Shown: positions 44,053 to 55,253 of the stretch, one piece after another | Position numbering within the stretch: position 1 is the first letter of the stretch | How the letters are laid out: every line of letters starts with the position of its first letter | The notes under the pieces: model-generated | What the model saw: the letters and a program-made list of their open reading frames with translations, nothing else | Told to the model about the DNA's origin: nothing | The model's database searches: none | From: Bathynomus jamesi | Lineage: Eukaryota; Arthropoda; Malacostraca; Isopoda; Cirolanidae | Assembly (NCBI GenBank): GCA_023014485.1 | Contig: JAJOZX010009084.1 | Coordinates: 62,001 to 126,000, forward strand | DNA length: 64,000 nucleotides | Direction: 5' to 3' | Made by a program: the position numbers and the translations under genes

Positions 44053-45828
44053 ATGAGTGGCAAAAGGAAGAGAGCAAACGATGCTTTGTCGGAAGAAAGT
44101 ATTTTATGACTTGTTCTTGCATCAGATTCAGAGGATGATGAAACTGATGATGCTGGTGCTGGTTATGAAGAGGAAGCTCCTGAACATTTTTCAGATGATA
44201 CTGATTCAAATGATGAGTCATCAACTAGCACTGTTACACCCACAGATACTAATTTTATTTGGTCAAAGGTAGGAAATGTGCTTGTAACTAATCCAGAAAA
44301 ACTAACAGGAGTAAAGGATTTTGTCGATAAAGATAGAGTAATAGGTGGGAATTTGAATGTTTTTCAATGGTTTCAGAAACTGTTTCCTGATCAGATATAT
44401 GAGCATGTTAGTAGGGAAACTAATAACTATGCTAAGGTAATGATTGAAAGAATGCAACCTTTACCCCCTCGATCAAGATTTCACAAGTGGCATGATGTAA
44501 CTTCTGCTGATATAAAAGCTTTTATTGCAGTTGAGATTGCTATGGGCATGATAAAAAAATCATCACTCCCATCATACTTTTCCAATGAACATTTTTTGCT
44601 TCAGAGCCCTGGCTTTTCTTCAGTTTTTAGCAGAAATGATTACGAACTGATACGCTCATTTCTTCATTTTGCTGATAACGAAAATAATGAAAATGATCGA
44701 CTTTATAAGATCAGGCCTATCATAGATATCATGAAAGATTTATATACTGCTGTATACAATGCCAGTAAAGAAGTTTGTGTGGATGAATCTATGCTAAAAT
44801 TCAAAGGACGTTTATTTTTCAAGCAGTATTTGCCAAGTAAACCTTCAGCTAAATGGGGAGTGAAACTATGGTCTCTTTGTGATTCTAAAACTGGATATTT
44901 GTTGAGGTTCAATGTTTACACAGGAAAAGATACTGAAAACACGCTTGTAGGAGGATTGGGAAGTACAGTTGTTCAAACTCTTCTAAAAGGTTTTGAGAAT
45001 AAAGGCCATATTGTGTTTCTTGACAATTTCTATTCCAGCGTTAACCTTTATGAAGCCCTTAGACTAAAAGATATAGGTGCTTGTGGCACTGTTAGAGCAA
45101 ATCATAAAGGGCTGCCACCTGACATGAAAAGAATGAAAACGAAATGAGGTGACCTTCCAACAATTTGGATAAATCAAAACAAAACTATGTTGGCCTGTAC
45201 ATGGCAAGACACTGGAAAAGTAAATATGATAGCAACTGTAGGAGACTGTGGAATAACAAAAGTAGCAATAAAATCTAAAAAAGGAGATCGGGTTGTTGAT
45301 AAGCCAAGCATTCAGGTGAATTACAATAAACATATGGGAGGTGTAGATACATTTGACCAGTTGTGTGCAACTTATCCTTTCAACAGGAGAACGAAGAAAT
45401 GGTATCAAGTAATCTGGCATTTCCTCATTGAGGTAGCACTGATAAATTCAAGGATATGCTTCAACATTCAAAACCCAACCAAAAAATTAAGTCAGAAAAT
45501 GTTTAGATTGAAAGTTATTGATGGCCTTTTAGATGGGTATGCACGGCATAATACACGTAAACGAGGGCACAGGCTTTCTCAGCCTATCATACAAAATAGA
45601 CTGAAGGAAAGGCACTTCATCTCCAAATATGAAGGAAACCAAAAGCCAAATTGCATAGTTTGCTCAATTATGCCAGCCCAATGCAAACTGAAAGGCAAGG
45701 GCCCGTGTAAGAGAAAGCAAACGTGCTACTACTGTAAAGCATGCAATGGTAATCCACCATTGTGTATAACACCATGTTTTGAAGTTTACCACACGAAAAA
45801 AGACTACAAAATGGTGTGTAAATGCTGA
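44053..45828 (+). pseudogene. piggyBac transposase, 591-codon frame with two TGA stops
   Basis: A cut-and-paste transposase at TTAA sites. One uninterrupted frame from ATG 44053 (MSGKRKRAND) to TGA 45826-45828, broken only by TGA at 44107-44109 and 45145-45147. Order: acidic N-terminus, dimerisation region (FQWFQKLFPDQIYEHVSRET), catalytic core with Asp in VDESMLKFKG, FLDNFYSS and MGGVDTFDQ, then a C-terminal Cys/His-rich domain (CIVCSIMPAQC...CYYCKACNG) that binds DNA in this family. Both stops could be CGA-to-TGA changes (inference). No frameshift in about 1.8 kb suggests a recent insertion. Confidence 0.93.
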
Positions 45829-45904
45829 AGATGATTAAATTTGAAACCTCAATGCACTCCAGTAAGGCCTATACCAACATTTGGAAACTTATTTCTAAAT
45901 ATCC

Positions 45905-46125
45905 ATAAACTAGTTGTTTAGTTTGATAAATAAAAAGATGATGAAATGTACTTATTTTACAGTGGATAATTATTTTTGCCTTTTATATTTTGTACTTTTA
46001 TTGTTTTTTCCCTAGACTAGTTGTTTAGCTTGATAAATAAAAAAATGTGATCAAATGTATTTTATTTTATAGTGGATAAATAATTTTGCCTTTTATATTT
46101 TGTAGGCCTACTTTTATTTTACTAA
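45905..46125 (+). repeat. Tandem duplication, about 108-bp unit
   Basis: ACTAGTTGTTTAGTTTGATA at about 45910 recurs at about 46016 with the following 90 bp, in the region after the piggyBac stop. Confidence 0.85.
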
Positions 46126-46464
46126 ATTAGAATAAACTTTGCATACATATATATATTTTTTTATGTCATTTATACCTTTGATAGCAAATCAAACTTGTTT
46201 CTATTGTATAAAAAAGTGAGTTATACATTCTGTTAGCGACCTAATACAAATTTGGAATAGATTCTGGAAATACTCTTATAAATACAAATTTATCTCATTA
46301 AATGGTCGATTTATATTATTTTAATGATAATTTAAGAAAGTATATGCTTAAATCTAAAACTGAGAATCATAAAATTTACTATAAAAGAAAATTTGATTTT
46401 TTATGGAAAACTGCATTTTTTCGAGAACAAACATTTCCAACCAAATTGGCAGCTTAAGGGTTAA

Positions 46465-47054
46465 AAGGGGTTACTTTTGTGGTCAATGCAAGAACAAATA
46501 TTCAAAGAAGCAAAACTGGGAGGAACATTTTAATTCCAAAAAAAAATTTGTTACAATACAAGAGGTCCCAGAGTTTGGGCCCACAGCTTAGATATTGCAG
46601 TAAAGAAATACCAGGATGAAGTGCAGCAAAGAGATATGGCAAAGCAGTCATTTAGTTCACAAAATGTGCTAGTGCTAGACCTCAGAAAAATGAACCAACT
46701 TCATCAACTGCTAATCTAGAAAATAAAACTTTTTCACTAGATGTTTCACAGACTGAAGAAAGTGCTTCTCCTCCACCTAAGAAACAAAAGGTAAGTGAGG
46801 AATCTGCGCATCAGACTAACAAAACTGCTTTAGAGGAATTTGAAAATTCCCAAATCCAGAAGACATTGAATGCAATTTTGCGCCTAACAAAAGAAACTCA
46901 CCAAGCTGTTGTGGTTAATAAAGAGAAGAGTCAAAATATGCCTTCAAGTTCAAGTGTTGCATCCAAATCTAATAAAGCAAAAAGCAACAAATTTGACATT
47001 TCCATAGCCCATTTAAGCAAGTGTAAATCAATACATTGCTGCTGCAATGAATAA
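46465..47054 (+). pseudogene. Unrecognised exon split by piggyBac
   Basis: The exon likely starts at 43068 after TTTTTATGCAG, contributes about 8 bp before the TTAA, and resumes at 46465. It codes KRGYFCGQCKNKYSKKQNW and EEHF (a CX2C...H zinc-binding pattern), then EVPEFGP, one or two frame breaks near 46590 and 46660, and a Ser/Lys-rich tail ending SIHCCCNE with TAA at 47052. I do not recognise the family. It could be the first coding exon of a host gene or of another transposon. Confidence 0.5.
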
Positions 47055-47367
47055 ATAAACTTAAGGTGAGTTATAAACTGTACATTATTGTATTATTATG
47101 TTTAGCTAAAACAATTTGTAATTGGTATGTCGTCAATTCAAGAGTTTACTATCATTAACCTATCTAGTGGTGTAAGGGGAAAAAAAGTAAATTCAGAGCT
47201 GTGCTCCAGTAAATTTTTTCAAATCTGGAGTCATGCTCCCAACAATGACCAAATAAGCTATTTCTGATGTTGGGCTCCACCCACAAACGACCACAAAAGG
47301 TTAAGGATTTTTGGGCCCTGTGGCCAAAATATTCTTCTGGCCCTCCAACAAGATAAATCTTTGAGTC
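47055..47367. other. Unassigned spacer
   Basis: Nothing recognised except short matches to the region near 43730 (CATGACTCCAGATT), in inverted orientation. Confidence 0.4.
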
Positions 47368-48690
47368 ATGTTGTCGCGGGGATAGGCCCACAGACTACTA
47401 TAAGGTAGATTGCAGTGGGTCTTGGATTTCTAAAGTTTAGACCAACAAAAACAGATTGACCCTTTCTTAAGTTCTTCCTCTCCTCTGTTTATTCGCCGAA
47501 GGTAAGTTGTGCTTCCCTCTTATAAATTTAATATACTTTTGTTTCCAACGAGGCCTGAACACGTTAATTTCCCCCTTTAATCATGAGGTGAAATGGAAGT
47601 CATTCTGGTTCGAATCTAGGTACTGACAACTGTGAACTTCTCCCCAGGGCCCCAGTATTGGAGATCAGACACAGCTTAACAAAACAAATGGGTTTCCTAA
47701 AACCTGGTTTATTTTACCCAATAATTGTACAGTATATACATTATCATACACCTTCCTTCCACACTCACTCATTACAATTCTCATACACACACAATACCTT
47801 TCATAGTCTCACACAAAGTATTGCATTTTAGGATTTTGAATGATTTAAGAGATCAATTATTTTATACATTTTAGGTTAATTTTATATACCTTGCTAATCA
47901 TACAAAGTATTACATCTTAGAATTTTGATTAATTTAAGAAATTAATTATTTTAGTGTAGTTTTAACTTTAATGTACAAATTAATAGGAAATCAATTTGTA
48001 AATTTTATTTTTCAAAGTAACATTTGATAGATGATGACGACAAGCGTAAAAGGAAATTTATAGAATAACAAGGGCAAAACTAAGTTATATTAGATTGAGT
48101 CAGACGGATTAAGTTATTTAAATTTTAAAATATACTTCCTAGCTAGTCTTACAACATTGGGGAATGGCTTCCCCCATGCTGGTACTTTATACAATAATGG
48201 TCCTTTAAGGGCCAGGGATCCTGCTAGCCAGGACCTTAATACAGCCTAACCAACTCTCCACCTCCATTCGGCATTCTGTTGCTTCAAATCTTGCTTCCAA
48301 CTAAAATTCTGCTATGTATAACCTAAAAACAAATAAATACTTACATTAATTGCTTCTTACATTTAATTTTCATTTTATATTCTTCAAAAAAAATGCGTCA
48401 GGCAATACCCAATTACAACCCACCTGTCTTGCCCATTTCAACATGCCTCAACAATCACCACTGATAGGGATAAAGGGGAACAAGTATTCTGCCCTTTTTA
48501 AAGTTACTTATCTCATCATCTGTTCAATGAATGAAAAAAAAAATATAAGGGGAGAAAAGAAAACTGCCATGAGAAAATGCATGCTAACCAACTGGATTTG
48601 ATGCAACAAGGGCTTGCCAAACACACACCAAAAAAACCTCTTCACTTCTCCCCTCGCATCAAACTCTGCTTTGCCCAGCAAATCTCCCCA
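47368..48690 (-). repeat. Candidate 3' LTR of second Ty3/gypsy element
   Basis: On the minus strand the block ends CCCCGCGACAACA at 47368, like the end of the 5' LTR (CCCCGCAACA at 54829). A polypurine run (complement of 48691-48710) could be the plus-strand primer just upstream. Similarity between the two ends covers only about 25 bp, so the LTR pair is not confirmed. The interior has no open frame. Confidence 0.4.
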
Positions 48691-48699
48691 TGCCCCCCC

Positions 48700-49045
48700 T
48701 TTCCCCCTTCCTTACATGGCTAAGACAGGCGGATCGAATCACACATTTCCGACAATGCCCTGATTCCTCTCCTTGACCCTGGGCTCAGTCCCCTCAGAAA
48801 TCCATCCACAGTTAAACTTTCTTGGACAAGACAGGTTATATTTTATACTTTCTTACTTTACTGAAAACTAATACTTCCACTAAACCCTTCACCCTTAATC
48901 TTACTATATATAAGCTCCTCCATACTACAAGTCAGCCTTTTCTCTTTCCTTCCTTTGCAATACCTCAGGTTGCACCCAGGGTAATTGTAGAGGATGTCCT
49001 TTACTACGGGTCAACCTCCCACCAGTACTTTCCCTTGCCTTCTCT
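48700..49045. other. Non-coding end of second gypsy element
   Basis: Pyrimidine-rich on the plus strand; no frame or motif beyond the possible polypurine tract. Confidence 0.4.
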
Positions 49046-49714
49046 TCAAGTTCTTCTGTGAGACTGTTCACAGCCCCACAAAGCCACTAATTCCCTTCTA
49101 CTCTCTCTTTCGGTCTCCCTTTGGAGACCCCCTTGGAGGATCACATACTCCTCCTGAATGCTATCTAGCAATGAGATTACAGTCTCCTGGATAATTTTTG
49201 TTACCTGGTTATCTCCCTTTTCTGTTCCATTTGTAATTTCTTGTGCCCCTTCCCATTTTCTACATACTCCTGACCATTCCATATTTGTCCAAAACCTGGT
49301 TTGTATATCCTTATCCCCTTCTATACTTCTGAACCCACTAAACTCACTATCCCACAAAAATCCCTCAAAATCTGCTGCAGTATCACCACTTGTGCTCTCC
49401 TTAGAAGTTTGTGAGATTAGTCTTTTCTTAATTAATGATATTTCTCTTATAAGATCATTTATTTTTATTACATCATCTGATTTTCTTGGTTTTCTCAGCC
49501 CTTTGCTTTTCTTTCTCTGTTTTCTTTCTATCATAACCAATTCCTTTCCTTCTAAATTACAGTCATTCTCTAGGTCACGCTCTTGTTCATGCAGTCTTCT
49601 TTCATCCCTTTTACACATCTCATACACTGGATGACACTTCAGGTATTCTGGAATCATTCTCCATCTTTTCAACTGCTTTTGATGCACTCTCATTTCCTCT
49701 CTCTCTCTCCCCAT
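49046..49714 (-). CDS. Charged C-terminal extension of gypsy pol
   Basis: 222 codons on the minus strand that follow the integrase C-terminal frame. It starts REEMRVHQKQLKRWRMIPEY and continues with highly charged, coiled-coil-like sequence (ERKQRKKSKGLRKPRKSD). No membrane segment or signal peptide, so it is not envelope-like. Role unknown. Confidence 0.6.
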   Translation of the reverse strand: MGREREEMRVHQKQLKRWRMIPEYLKCHPVYEMCKRDERRLHEQERDLENDCNLEGKELVMIERKQRKKSKGLRKPRKSDDVIKINDLIREISLIKKRLISQTSKESTSGDTAADFEGFLWDSEFSGFRSIEGDKDIQTRFWTNMEWSGVCRKWEGAQEITNGTEKGDNQVTKIIQETVISLLDSIQEEYVILQGGLQRETERESRRELVALWGCEQSHRRT

Positions 49715-50770
49715 TCATTCACCTTCTCCACCACATATGTTACTTCATTTGGCCATGCTTTTACAATCTCATATGGCCCCTCAAACTGTTCTGACAACTT
49801 GTACTCCACTTGTCTACCTACCTTATTCACTCCTTTCAAAACCCAATCACCTTCCTTAAAAGGTACATACCTAGCATTAGCTTCTCGCCACATCCTCTTC
49901 TCAGATTCATTCAACCTTGCATTCAGCCTCACATTCCTTTCATAATTCAATATGTATTGACTGGGAGACATCTTCAGAGCAGCATGGTAAGTGGAGTTAT
50001 AACTCCATAGTACCCTGCTCAGTTGGACATCTCATTCACCCATATTGACACACACCATTCTCAACATTTCACACAAGGTTCTGATTGTTCTTTCTGCCAA
50101 GCCATTTGAGGATGGCATATAAGGAGTAATCAGAACCTGCCTCACACCACATTCTCTTAACATACTCACAAATGGCTTACCCGTAAACTCTAGCCCATTG
50201 TCACTAAGGCAACTTCTGGGCCAGACCACCATTGTTGGAAAGAATCGATCCCTAACTGTGTCTGCTACGACCTGCTTGCTTGCTTATTCTTGAGGGGGGC
50301 AGCATAGGCAAACCTTGATTTATGGCCAACCACTACAACCATGGCCACATTTCCTTGGCTTGTGCGGGGCAGACCCACACAATCCACAACAACTAATTCA
50401 CCTATCTCACTTGTTTCCACTTTCATCACAGGCAGTCTTGCAATTGGTGATTGGCTTATTCTTTTCTGGCAGTTCTCATACACATCATTGATACATCCAC
50501 ACACACCTCACTCATCCATGGGTGAAACACCATCTCTTTCATGAGACCCCACAACTTATGCTTCCCTGGATGCCCATATGCATGGTGCACTAAAATCACC
50601 AAACCAATCATCCCCACTAATGTCATCACTGGTGCCAACACATTCTCCCCAAACTGATTTTTCTGTACAAAATACACTATACCCTTGCCCACCACCAACT
50701 GACTAGCATATCTTCTATATCCCTCTAAACATTCTCCCCAATCTTTCACATTTAGATCACCCATTTAGAT
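49690..50770 (-). pseudogene. pol: Ty3/gypsy integrase (frameshifted)
   Basis: Inserts the element into chromosomes. Order on the minus strand: zinc-binding HHCC (VHHAYGHPGKHKLW...ENCQKR, 50456-50640), core with VVVDCVGLPRTSQG (first Asp, about 50400), LSDNGLEFTGKPF (second Asp, 50150-50210) and NGLAERTIR (catalytic Glu), then a C-terminal part with FKEGDWVLKG (49690-49971). At least four frames are used. Confidence 0.88.
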
Positions 50771-51960
50771 CTGTTTTCAACACAAATCTCAGTCCATACA
50801 GAAATGGTCAGAATGCTTTCAAACAGTATCTCATAGCCACAAGCTCTCTCAATCGTACTATACTTTCTCTGTGCACTACTAAAAGCTTTTGACACATATC
50901 CATTTACCCTCTTCACCCTTTCACCTCTTGTTCCTGACACAAACATCCACCCATATAATAGCCACTTGCATCCATATACAACTCTAAGGGCTGGGCTTCC
51001 GGACGAAAGTCAGGATATGCCAGCTCAACATCCTCTGTCATTTTCTCTCTCAATTTCTCAAATGTCTCATTCATTCTCATTCCATTTCACAACTGTTCTC
51101 CCTTTCATTCCTGTAATTTCAGTCAGTGGTTTAGCAATCCCTGAGCACTCTGGAATAAACTTACACTGGAACTCAATCAATCCAAACCAGGACTTTAGCT
51201 CTCTCACAGTCCTCGGTTTTGGAAACTCCTGCACTCATTTCATGTACTCCTCAGTCTTTTGAATCCCAGTTTCACTCACAACATGCCCCAAAAACTCTTT
51301 CTTCTGAAACCAAGCACACTTTGCAGGCTTCACTTTCACTCCCACACTCGCTAATGTACTCAACACTTCTTCAACCAATCGTGCATGTTCCTCAAAACTT
51401 TCACTCATAATCAGTATGTCATCAATAAACGCTAACATTCTTTTTCCTAAACTTACTTAACACCCTGCTCATTGCACACTGAAATGCAGCTGGTGCATTG
51501 GCCAAACCAAAGGAAAGTGCCCTCCATGCATAATGCTTACGGGCAGTGGAGAATGCTGTGATTGGTTGAGAGGCTTCTTCCAGTTCCATCTGGTAGTAGT
51601 CCCTGACCAGATCCATCTTGCTAAAAAGTTTCATGCCCTGCATGGAGTATATACTTTCCCCAACCAGACACAGAGGGAACCTGTCCTTAATGGTCTGGGC
51701 ATTCACCTTACGGTAATCCACACACAGCCGCAGCTTACCATCCGATTTGTGGATGGGAACAGTGGGGCTGTTCCAGGGACTTTTACATTCTTCCAGGATA
51801 CCTGCCTGGACCAGTTCATCACATTGCTGCTCTATCTCCTGAGAAAGAGGTCGTGGGAAATGCCGTGGCCGTTGGTATATTGGGGTTTCATCCTGGAAAA
51901 TAATTTGGAAAGGAGGTAGATTAGTAGGACCAGATCATCATCCCCCTACTCAATGCATTC
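50752..51960 (-). pseudogene. pol: Ty3/gypsy reverse transcriptase and RNase H (frameshifted)
   Basis: RT: WNSPTVPIHKSDGKLRLCVD (about 51715-51775), KMDLVRDYYQMELEE, FGLANAPAAFQCAM and the FIDDIL catalytic box at about 51410-51440. RNase H: YMDASGYYMGG (about 50955-50990) and SSAQRKYSTIERACGYE (about 50840-50890). Frames shift at least three times. Confidence 0.9.
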
Positions 51961-51983
51961 TTCTATCGCTCAAGTATATCCCA

Positions 51984-52888
51984 CTACATTCCTTTGCCAA
52001 TCTTCCAATTGTTCCCAACATTCATTTCCCTCATAATCTTCCCTAAAGTCCATTCCTTTTGCTGCCCAGTCATCACATGCACTCCTACCTTTCTACCTTC
52101 CACACCATCCCACAAATCTTCCTCATTCACCACTGTGTTCACTCTGCCTAACACATCGCCCTTTTTAATGCCTCCCCTCCCCTTTTTTCCCCTCTTTACT
52201 TGAACACAAACAAATGGATCTCTCATACTCACTACCCCATCAAATACACAAGCTACTCTTCTCACCTGACAACATGCTCCTTGCTCATCCACATACATCA
52301 TTGTCTCATTCTCATTTCCTTCCAAATACTCCTGCCCATACCACTCAATCCCAACCTTCACTGGATTCCCTTCCTTTACACTGACATCCTCCACAGCTTT
52401 CACCACACAATTTCTCAAATACACCCTAGATTGCTCACCATTCTTTCCCAAATACATCTCCCATCCACCCCTCTTCTCTTTACATTCCACCATCATACAC
52501 CTTGGATGCAATACCAACTAATTTAATCTTAGAAAATCCTTTCCCAGGATGACCTGGTAGGTATCTTCCTCCTGATCTATCACACAAAATTCACATTCAT
52601 CCATTTTCACTCCTTCCATTCTCACTACTAATGACACCACACCCACTATTGGAACACTCAAATTCCCTACCCCCTTGATTCACCTTCACACTTATGAATC
52701 TTCCACTTCCCCCCACAAGTGTTACAAGCTCGCTCCAGTACATTCTTACAAATTAAGTTGGGTGGACACCCAGTATCCAACAACCCACTAACCATTTTCT
52801 CTCCCACTTGTATTCTTGCTTTCATGCATTCATTTAAGTCCCCCTCATCTGCCAAGTTTACATGCACTCTCCCCAAACCTGCAAACAA
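51984..52888 (-). pseudogene. Ty3/gypsy protease region
   Basis: 52667-52888 codes MVSGLLDTGCPPNLICKNVL, with the Asp-Thr-Gly of an aspartic protease. 51984-52517 is a 177-codon frame of unassigned linker. A frame break separates them. Confidence 0.75.
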
Positions 52889-53102
52889 TTCCCATTCTCC
52901 TTCACTTCCGCTAATGATCTCAGAGGCATCACCAATGTCAGGCCTCTGCCTTCTTAGTTTCCCTGTCTGGGGTTAGGGTTTGAATCTTTTCCAAGGGTTT
53001 CTGTCCCTTGGTAACTTCCTATCCTCCTCTCATCAGGTTGACCAGGCTGCTGGCCACCTGTCCCCACTGTTCTTCATTGTGGGGCTGGTCCAGTTTGACC
53101 AG

Positions 53103-54768
53103 CTAGACAAAACTTGGCCAAGTGCCCATACTGTTGGCACCTATGGCATTCTGTGCTCTCTTGCAGCAGTCTATGGCAAAATGCTCTTGCTCCCCACATG
53201 CATAGCAGGCTCCCATCCACTTCTGGCAATTTTCCAGTGCATGTCCGGGCTGGCAGCAGTAGGAAAAGCCAGTGCCAGGCCCACTGGCTCCTATAGGTGG
53301 TCCCTGTGGCAAGTTTTGCCCCAGGCTCCCACTGTCTCTGGCATGGAAGTCCTCAAGGAACTTTGCCATGACCTCAAATGAGTTACCCTTAAGCGCATCC
53401 CGATAGCTACTGTAAACGGGGCTGCTCCTGGGGATCCACAATGTTGAGGCAGGGGACCCTGCCCTCCATGCCCCATGTAAACTTCCCTCTCCCTGGCCCT
53501 CTCTCTTTCACATCCAGTGTTGGACTTAGGGTAATATTTACCCTCATCGTCAAAGGGCCTGTCCTCAAGGAGTTCAAGGATTTCAGGCCATTGTAGACGC
53601 TCACCACCTAGTCTAACCTTTTCCTTCCATTTCATGTGGATGTATTCAGCCACAGCTTCAGGTATCGTCTCTAAGAATTTCCTAACAAGGGCTTTTGAGG
53701 TCTCTATGGCCCTATCACCAAACTTCTTACGGGCCAGAGTTTCCAACTGATATGCTTACATATCCAAATTTTCAGCCTTCCTCATTCTTGCATGCTCAAA
53801 ATCATCTTTCCTCTTAAATCTTACACTCCCTCTGATTCTCTTCACTTGCCCTATTATACAATCTTTCACCACCTCATACCTCACTTTTCCCACACTCACC
53901 ACTGCTTTATAAAAATCATTCATTCGACCCTCTAAAAACTCATCCAACTCTTTCACCCAATAATCCAGATTGTCAGGGTATTTACTTCTACAGTAATGCT
54001 CATACTCCTTGAAGAAGCTATGAATATCATGGTTACTGTAGCCATTAAACTTGGTTGCCTTCTGGACCTCCTGGATCAAGATTCCCCGGTGCACTCGCGC
54101 ATCACTCTCACTTGACTCACCACTACTCTCATCACTCTCACTTTCACTCACTGAATCTTTCCCTTCCACACTACTATATAACAAATCATCTGCACTCACA
54201 CACAGTTGCTTTTTTATAATAGTTTCTTTCTTTTTAAGTTTATGTTGCTTTCGCCATTTTGTCCTACCTTTAACTTCTTCCCACCCTTCATCTTTCCCAC
54301 TTTCTTTATCCCTACTATTCCATACTTCTCTCTCTCTATCACCCCTCTGGCCCTTCTCTTTTGGAGTAGAATGGGCAATTTTCCCAACTTTAATCCTTTC
54401 CTCCTTATCACTATTTTGTTCACTAGTCTCCCACTTCCCCCCTACTGGTTCCTCTAACCCTCCTACAGCTCCTTCCACTGGAATTTCAACTCTGGTCTCC
54501 ATCTTCACTAGTCTCTTCATAAATTCATCCAATGCTGTATCTGTCTTCTGTTCCATCCTCCTCAGTCTCTCTATGCTCATCCTCCTGCCATTTTAACTGA
54601 TCTCACATATCCTGTACTAGACTTTCTAACCTACTCTTTTCCTTCAATATTGCTTCTCTCTCTTGTTCCCATTTTTTGTTTTCTTTTTCAAACTCCCTTC
54701 TCTCTTCTTGCAAGGCCCTCTCCTGCTTCTCAGCCTTCTCTTTCATCTTTGCCACCTCCTCCTCCATC
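53103..54768 (-). pseudogene. gag: Ty3/gypsy gag with coiled-coil N-terminus
   Basis: From a Met near 54768 the minus strand codes a Glu/Lys-rich coiled coil (EEEVAKMKEKAEKQER), then after a frame break 53756-54580 with an acidic Ser-rich middle and SFFKEYEHYCRSKYPDNLDY, then 53291-53746. Nucleocapsid 53103-53441 has zinc knuckles CCQPGHALENC (first Cys shifted) and CYACGEQEHFAIDC. Capsid-like motifs parallel those of the first gypsy element (EDFERYASEQFG). Confidence 0.85.
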
Positions 54769-54799
54769 TCCACACCTTCCTTTCAAGAGACCCAATCGA

Positions 54800-54817
54800 G
54801 TCCCTGTTCGGGCTCCA
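54800..54817 (-). promoter_or_regulatory. Primer binding site, tRNA-Lys type
   Basis: Minus strand reads TGGAGCCCGAACAGGGAC, one base from the well-known lysine-tRNA PBS (TGGCGCCCGAACAGGGAC). It lies 10-11 nt after the proposed 5' LTR end and 32 bp before the gag ATG. Confidence 0.8.
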
Positions 54818-54828
54818 AAAAATAGTAT

Positions 54829-55139
54829 GTTGCGGGGACAGGCCCTCAGACTAATCAATTTTTATTTTTGGGGGATTTATTTTTTCTGGTTCTTAAAATA
54901 TGCTATCACTTACGAACAGCTTAGAAATAGAAAAAAAATCATGTATTTTACTCGATACCCCCCCCCCCCCTGCTGTACATATGGTTTGAAAGTTTATTGA
55001 ATATCATAATGTTTATTCTAAGAGTAAATTCCAGTTTATTTAAACAAATCTTGTTGAAAAACATGAAATATCATTGAAGAAGTTAGAAATAGACCTGTAA
55101 TTGATTAATTCATTACAGAATATATTTGTTAGAAAATAA

Positions 55140-55188
<49 letters not shown>

Positions 55189-55253
55189 TTACATCACCTA
55201 GACAAAATAAAAAATCATAAATTCAGACATAGCATAATATAAATGCCTCTAAT
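54829..55253. other. 5' LTR end and unassigned AT-rich stretch
   Basis: 54829-54853 is the presumed end of the 5' LTR. Beyond it the sequence does not match the proposed 3' LTR. Contains poly-C at 54958-54970 and (AT)n at 55143-55181. Confidence 0.45.

Larger units (their letters stand above)
43080..46460. mobile_element. piggyBac insertion (composite)
   Basis: Flanked by TTAA at 43076-43079 and 46461-46464. Ends are CCCTTCGCAGTCATCA and complement of CCCTTAAGCTGCCAAT, imperfect inverted repeats. It contains a minus-strand piggyBac C-terminal fragment and a nearly intact plus-strand transposase, so either two elements are nested or ends come from different copies. Joining the flanks at one TTAA keeps the flanking exon in frame. 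Confidence 0.75.

Noticed and set aside
44053..45828. TGA recoded as selenocysteine in the piggyBac frame
   Set aside because: Neither site is a Cys/Sec position in the family, and no SECIS-like structure was noted; ordinary nonsense mutations are simpler.
49046..49714. Envelope gene of an errantivirus-like element
   Set aside because: No signal peptide, membrane segment or cleavage site pattern; the frame is charged and coiled-coil-like.
54051..54596. Hydrophobic Ser/Leu-rich plus-strand ORF resembling a membrane protein
   Set aside because: Complement of the Glu/Lys-rich gypsy gag; such antisense frames look falsely hydrophobic.
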